From the NCBI GenBank assembly GCA_018827205.1, contig JAHJXZ010000267.1:1-56611 (forward strand): a DNA stretch of 56,611 bases, written 5' to 3'. A program made the translations under genes and the position numbers. Source of the stretch: Gammaproteobacteria bacterium. Lineage in GTDB: Bacteria > Pseudomonadota > Gammaproteobacteria > Pseudomonadales > Pseudomonadaceae. Of this stretch, positions 53,088-56,611 are shown one piece after another. The notes beneath the pieces are model-generated. The model saw only the letters and a program-made list of their open reading frames with translations. It ran no database searches and had not been told where the DNA came from. The first letter of the stretch is position 1. The number at the start of each line of letters is the position of its first letter.

Positions 53088-54209
53088 CTATTGCCGATAC
53101 GGCAGCAACTCACAGGCCTGCTCGGCATAGCCGCGCACACCCGGCTGTTCTTCGGCGAGGAAGTTCGCCACGGCGGCGCGCAGGCCGGGGTGGCAGAGGT
53201 AGTGCCAGGAGTGAGTAATGACCGGTTCGAAGCCGCGAATCAGCTTGTGCTCGCCCTGGGCGCCAGCATCGAAGCGTTGCAGGCCATTAGCGATGGCGTA
53301 ATCCATGCCCTGGTAGAAACAGGTTTCGAAGTGCAGCCGGTCGAACTCTGCCAGGCAACCCCAGTAGCGCCCGTACAGGCTGTCGCCGCCGACCAGGCTA
53401 AAGGCCATGGCCACTGGTCTACCGGCCTGATGGGCGAGCACCACACGGATCATCTCGGGCATGCGCTCGGCCAGCAGGCTGAAGAATGCGCGCGTCAGAT
53501 AGGGCGACTGGCCACGCACGCGGTAGGTATTGGCGTAACACAGGTAGACGAAATCCCACTCCAGCTCGCTGAGCTGATGGCCCTCACGCCAGTCAAATTC
53601 GATGCCCTGCCCCGCCACTTGCTCACGCTCTTTGCGCATCTGCTTGCGCTTGCGCGAGCTGAGCGCATCGAGAAAGTCCTGAAAGTCCCGATAGCTGCGG
53701 TTGCGCCAGTGGAACTGACAGCCCAGACGCTGCAGCCAGCCATCGCGCCCCTGCAGCAAGGCATTCTCGGCCTCGGTGGTGAAGTTGACATGCAGGCTCG
53801 ACAGGCCCTGCTGTTCCAGGCTGCCACTCAGGCCATCGAGCAGGTGCCCGGCCGCCTCCGGTGCGCCCAGCACCCGTTGGCCAGTTACCGGGGAAAAGGG
53901 AATTGCGCCGAGCAGCTTGGGGTAATAGTCGATGCCGGCGCGGTGACAAGCATCTGCCCAGCCGTGATCGAACACATACTCACCATAGGAATGGCTTTTC
54001 ACGTAGCCCGGCATCGCAGCCAGCAGTTGGCTGTGTTCGCCCAATAAAACTGCATGCGCCGGCTGCCAACCACTGCGCTCACCGAGGCTGCCACTGTCCT
54101 CCAGGGCCGAGAGAAAAGCGTGACGCAAGAACGGCTGCGCATCAGTCAGCAATCCGTCCCACTGACTAGCAGCAATCTCATGGATCGAATTCAGGCGGGT
54201 CAGCAGCAT
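53088..54209 (-). CDS. GNAT/FemAB-like protein (DUF482 'peptidogalycan biosynthesis')
   Basis: The 373-residue protein belongs to the DUF482 group of GNAT-fold enzymes. Visible segments are the N-terminal LNSIHEIAASQWDGLL and PFLRHAFLSALEDSGS. In the middle, FQDFLDALSSRKRKQMRKER and ARPVAMAFSLVGGDSLYGRYWG are typical, and FETCFYQGMDYAIANGLQRF with GEHKLIRGFEPV ends the domain. The group is related to aminoacyl transferases of the FemAB type, but the reaction is not established. Confidence 0.85.
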   Translation of the reverse strand: MLLTRLNSIHEIAASQWDGLLTDAQPFLRHAFLSALEDSGSLGERSGWQPAHAVLLGEHSQLLAAMPGYVKSHSYGEYVFDHGWADACHRAGIDYYPKLLGAIPFSPVTGQRVLGAPEAAGHLLDGLSGSLEQQGLSSLHVNFTTEAENALLQGRDGWLQRLGCQFHWRNRSYRDFQDFLDALSSRKRKQMRKEREQVAGQGIEFDWREGHQLSELEWDFVYLCYANTYRVRGQSPYLTRAFFSLLAERMPEMIRVVLAHQAGRPVAMAFSLVGGDSLYGRYWGCLAEFDRLHFETCFYQGMDYAIANGLQRFDAGAQGEHKLIRGFEPVITHSWHYLCHPGLRAAVANFLAEEQPGVRGYAEQACELLPYRQ

Positions 54210-54293
54210 CAGCAGTAGCTCGGCGAGTCGGGCAAGGCTGCACTATAGCGCCAAGCCCCAGCGCCAGACACCTGCTGAAGCTGACAGACAGCC

Positions 54294-55211
54294 CTAGCGC
54301 GTGGCCTTGTAGGCGATCATATACGGCAACTTCTTGCTGGCCATCTTGCCCATTTCCTTGCGATCGACTGAGGTGTAACCACCCAGCTCACGGGCCGTGA
54401 AACCGCTGTCACCCACGGGGCTATCAGCATCCAGGGCGACCATCAACTTGGCCGCTGCGCCAATCGCGTCTCGGTACTCGGACTTGTCGCGCAGGTCGTA
54501 CTCGCTCAGCGTGAGCTGGCCGCGCAACCAATTACCCCAGTAGAACTCAAGAAACTCCGGAACCACGTCGCCCGAACGTGGTTTGTCATAGGCCACCTCA
54601 CGGGTGAAGTACACCAGCGCGCGGTAAGGGTCATCAGCCAGGCTGCTCAGTCCAAGCTGCGCCGGAATCTGCTCAGGGCTGATCGCCTGGCCCTGAGCAT
54701 CCTTGAGCCAGACCTTGCGGGCGGTCTGCATGCGCGACCAGAAGCTGGCCAAATCCGCGCTGTCGCTGAAGTTGTCGGTGACTTTGACCCACATCTGCAG
54801 CTGCGGCCCAGCACCTGGCTGCTCCCACAGTGTGGTGAAGGTGTGGTGGCCATCGGTCAAGTACAGTTGCCCCTCAGGGCCGACCACTACGGTTTTCATC
54901 TCACTGCTGTTTGCAGCCACAGCGCCCTGGCAGCTAAAGCTCTCCGGCTGATGCAGATTGGCGCCCTTCGGCACCTTGCGGCTTTCGCCCTGACCATTGG
55001 CCTCGCAGTACTCATCGAAGAGTTGATTCGGCTCTTTGCTAAAACGACCGAGCTTGTAATAAATCTGGTCATACCCGACCACTGCCTGAGTCGGGTGCAA
55101 CTGCTCAAGGCGCACCTGCAACAACTCGCCAGGCTTGGCCGCACGGTAATCCTCGGCCACCGCCGCAGCGCTCAAACCCGCCATCAGTAACAACACAGCA
55201 CAAACGCGCAT
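54294..55211 (-). CDS. Exported ParB/Srx-fold protein
   Basis: From ATG 55211, with AAGGACC upstream, the 305-residue protein has a signal peptide (AVLLLMAGLSAAAVA). The domain has LLQVRLEQLHPTQAVVGYDQ, VVVGPEGQLYLTDGHHTFTT and a helical remainder. The DGHHTF segment matches the nucleotide-binding or sulfiredoxin-like motif of ParB/Srx domains. Unlike chromosome-partition ParB it is exported, so it cannot act on the chromosome. Role unknown. It lies downstream of the porin gene behind a terminator. Confidence 0.8.
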   Translation of the reverse strand: MRVCAVLLLMAGLSAAAVAEDYRAAKPGELLQVRLEQLHPTQAVVGYDQIYYKLGRFSKEPNQLFDEYCEANGQGESRKVPKGANLHQPESFSCQGAVAANSSEMKTVVVGPEGQLYLTDGHHTFTTLWEQPGAGPQLQMWVKVTDNFSDSADLASFWSRMQTARKVWLKDAQGQAISPEQIPAQLGLSSLADDPYRALVYFTREVAYDKPRSGDVVPEFLEFYWGNWLRGQLTLSEYDLRDKSEYRDAIGAAAKLMVALDADSPVGDSGFTARELGGYTSVDRKEMGKMASKKLPYMIAYKATR

Positions 55212-55235
55212 CGGTCCTTCTCCACATAAAAATTG

Positions 55236-55265
55236 CGAAAAAAAGCCCCGCACTAGGCGGGGCTT
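55236..55265 (-). terminator. Rho-independent terminator of the porin gene
   Basis: AAGCCCCGC (55243-55251) pairs perfectly with GCGGGGCTT (55257-55265) around a five-base loop. On the minus strand it runs into a T-tract (A-run from 55238). It lies 33 bases after the porin stop. Confidence 0.93.
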
Positions 55266-55297
55266 AAAGATAGGAGCAGCAGTTAAGCGGGTGTTAC

Positions 55298-56611
55298 TTA
55301 GAACACGTACTGCAGGCGGCCGATAATGGCTTTGCCATCATCAACATTCTTGTTGTCGCCGCCAGCAACAGCAGTGGTGTTGACGTTGTCGACTTCGTAG
55401 TCAACGTAGTTCAGGCTCATACGGACAGCAGGAGTGGCGAAGTAGTTAACACCAACAACCACGGCGCTTGCTTCGAACTCATCGCTGGCATCCGCAGCCA
55501 CGATACCGGCCAGACCCAGGTTGCCTGGAATGGCGTTTGCGTCGGAGTCAACTGTAGTGCTTTCGTAGCGAGCGAAGACTTCCCAGGTGCCTTTCATATC
55601 GGTCGGTTTGTCCCACTTGCCGTCGCCACCCTTGTAACCACGGGCTGCGCCGAACATGTAAGAAACCTGCGCGGTGTAACCACTCATGTCCACATCAGAA
55701 TCAAGCCCAGCATCCGTCTCACCGGAAATGCTGCGCTGGAAGTATTCGGCTTGGCCGCGCAGGCCGCCGAACTGAGCACCCGACTCCAGTACCCATTCGC
55801 TGTCTTTGTCTGACACATCCACATCGGCGAAAGTCAGGCGGAAATCGTTGTCGCTGCGAATACCCATGCGGGTACGGGCGCGAGCACGGTCATCGTCCGA
55901 GCTGCTGTTGTGGTAGTTGGCTGCCAGGTGGATAACATCAGTACCGTTCAAGTACGGAGCCCAGTGAGCACGCAGGGTGTAACCGAATAGTTCGTCGTTG
56001 CCATCGGACTCGTAGTTGTTGTTGTTATCGCCCTCATCGTAAGTGGCAACCTGGGCCATCAGGCCGTAGTTGTCACCAGAGTGCTTAACGTTCAAACCAA
56101 ACTGAGCGTCTTCATCACCGTGGAGGAAGTCGTACATAAATGGACGCTCGATGGCAGTGATCCACGACGAGCTGGTGGTACCTTCCAGGCCATAGTCAAC
56201 ACCGAAACGGCCGACAGTGAAGGTGGCCAGGTCCAGACCGGTGTAAGTGATATAAGCGCGATCAACGGCAGTCTCTCTACCATCGGCCGAACCGTCATAG
56301 CTCAAACGAATACCCCAACCCCAGTCCTTATAGGCAACACCTTCCAAACCAATCTCACCGCGGCGGATATAGGTGTTAAAGGTGTCATCGAACGGATTGT
56401 TCTGATCGGCTGCCTGCAAGCCGTCAAAATTGGTGGCATCCCACTGCAGCTTGCCGCCCAGCTTGAAGCTGAATTCTTTGTCGGTAGTGGCGACTTCCAG
56501 GCCACCCTTGGTCTTGATCACGAGATCGGCGCCGTCAGTGCTGACAGTACCGGCGAAAGCCTGGGCGGAAACGGCCAGGGCCAGAGCGCTGGTTGCGAAG
56601 CCGGCCATTAC
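55298..56611 (-). CDS. OprP/OprO-like phosphate/polyphosphate-selective porin (5' end at window edge)
   Basis: The open frame runs to the window edge. It contains most of a signal peptide (AGFATSALALAVSAQAFA) and a mature N-terminus typical of OprP/OprO (DGADLVIKTKGGLEVATTDK, KEFSFKLGGKLQWDA). The beta-barrel shows alternating strands and ends in a C-terminal phenylalanine (IIGRLQYVF), the outer-membrane insertion signal. ATG 56608 is possible, but a basic N-region should lie further upstream. The acidic loops (DNNNNYESDGNDE) differ from the lysine-rich anion channel of OprP, so selectivity is uncertain. Confidence 0.88.
   Translation of the reverse strand, partial: VMAGFATSALALAVSAQAFAGTVSTDGADLVIKTKGGLEVATTDKEFSFKLGGKLQWDATNFDGLQAADQNNPFDDTFNTYIRRGEIGLEGVAYKDWGWGIRLSYDGSADGRETAVDRAYITYTGLDLATFTVGRFGVDYGLEGTTSSSWITAIERPFMYDFLHGDEDAQFGLNVKHSGDNYGLMAQVATYDEGDNNNNYESDGNDELFGYTLRAHWAPYLNGTDVIHLAANYHNSSSDDDRARARTRMGIRSDNDFRLTFADVDVSDKDSEWVLESGAQFGGLRGQAEYFQRSISGETDAGLDSDVDMSGYTAQVSYMFGAARGYKGGDGKWDKPTDMKGTWEVFARYESTTVDSDANAIPGNLGLAGIVAADASDEFEASAVVVGVNYFATPAVRMSLNYVDYEVDNVNTTAVAGGDNKNVDDGKAIIGRLQYVF

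Overview
The window is a piece of a Pseudomonas chromosome (Gammaproteobacteria, GC-rich). The main evidence is the cheR-cheV / flgA-flgM-flgN-flgZ block, which has the order and protein types of the Pseudomonas flagellar locus, complete with a near-consensus FliA promoter in front of flgM. SstT, YceH, PpiC, CvfB, AzoR, an OprP/OprO-type porin and several small Pseudomonas-type hypotheticals agree with this. Most of the window is ordinary core chromosome. I see no prophage, integrase, transposase gene, CRISPR array or rRNA.

Layout. 1-5.1 kb: end of a glutathione S-transferase gene, a small cupin, a methyltransferase, and a large bifunctional penicillin-binding protein of unusual architecture. 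5.1-9.7 kb: chemotaxis and flagellar genes (cheR, cheV on the minus strand; flgA, flgM, flgN, flgZ on the plus strand). 9.7-12.3 kb: a minus-strand operon with four-base start/stop overlaps, encoding an MFS transporter and two glycosyltransferases of the 'arsenosugar' families. 12.4-19.7 kb: a polyamine-type glutamine synthetase, an exported protein made of 13-residue repeats, YceH, SstT, PpiC, an EamA transporter and a YebC-like protein. 19.9-26.4 kb: envelope proteins, an N-acyl-D-amino-acid deacylase, a periplasmic binding protein and a P1-nuclease/phospholipase-C-like protein. 26.5-29.8 kb: a Ser/Thr phosphorylation module (phosphatase, transmembrane kinase, double-FHA protein). 30-36.5 kb: small proteins, an acetyltransferase, a GGDEF protein, an exported MsrB/MsrA pair, an ABA4-like membrane protein, an exported nuclease, tRNA-Thr(CGT) and CvfB. 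36.7-46.5 kb: an LTA-synthase-like sulfatase, a binding protein, a nonsense-interrupted exported protein, an enoyl reductase, a DEAD-box helicase, and yhhQ under a preQ1-I type riboswitch. 46.6-56.6 kb: AzoR, a LysR regulator with an alpha/beta hydrolase, PpiA, an ABC exporter, an MgtC-like protein, an exported ParB/Srx-fold protein and the porin, which runs off the window.

The clearest less-explained signals are: (1) three copies of one inverted-repeat element (two of about 140 bp, one shrunk to 52 bp), each starting directly at the TAA stop codon of a gene, in the same orientation to that gene; (2) the preQ1-I-like aptamer whose 3' strand is the yhhQ ribosome binding site; (3) the exported 13-residue-repeat protein; (4) the kinase/phosphatase/FHA trio without any type VI secretion genes nearby; (5) a small exported protein with one in-frame TAG; and (6) a sigma-54 type promoter lying almost on the flgA start codon.
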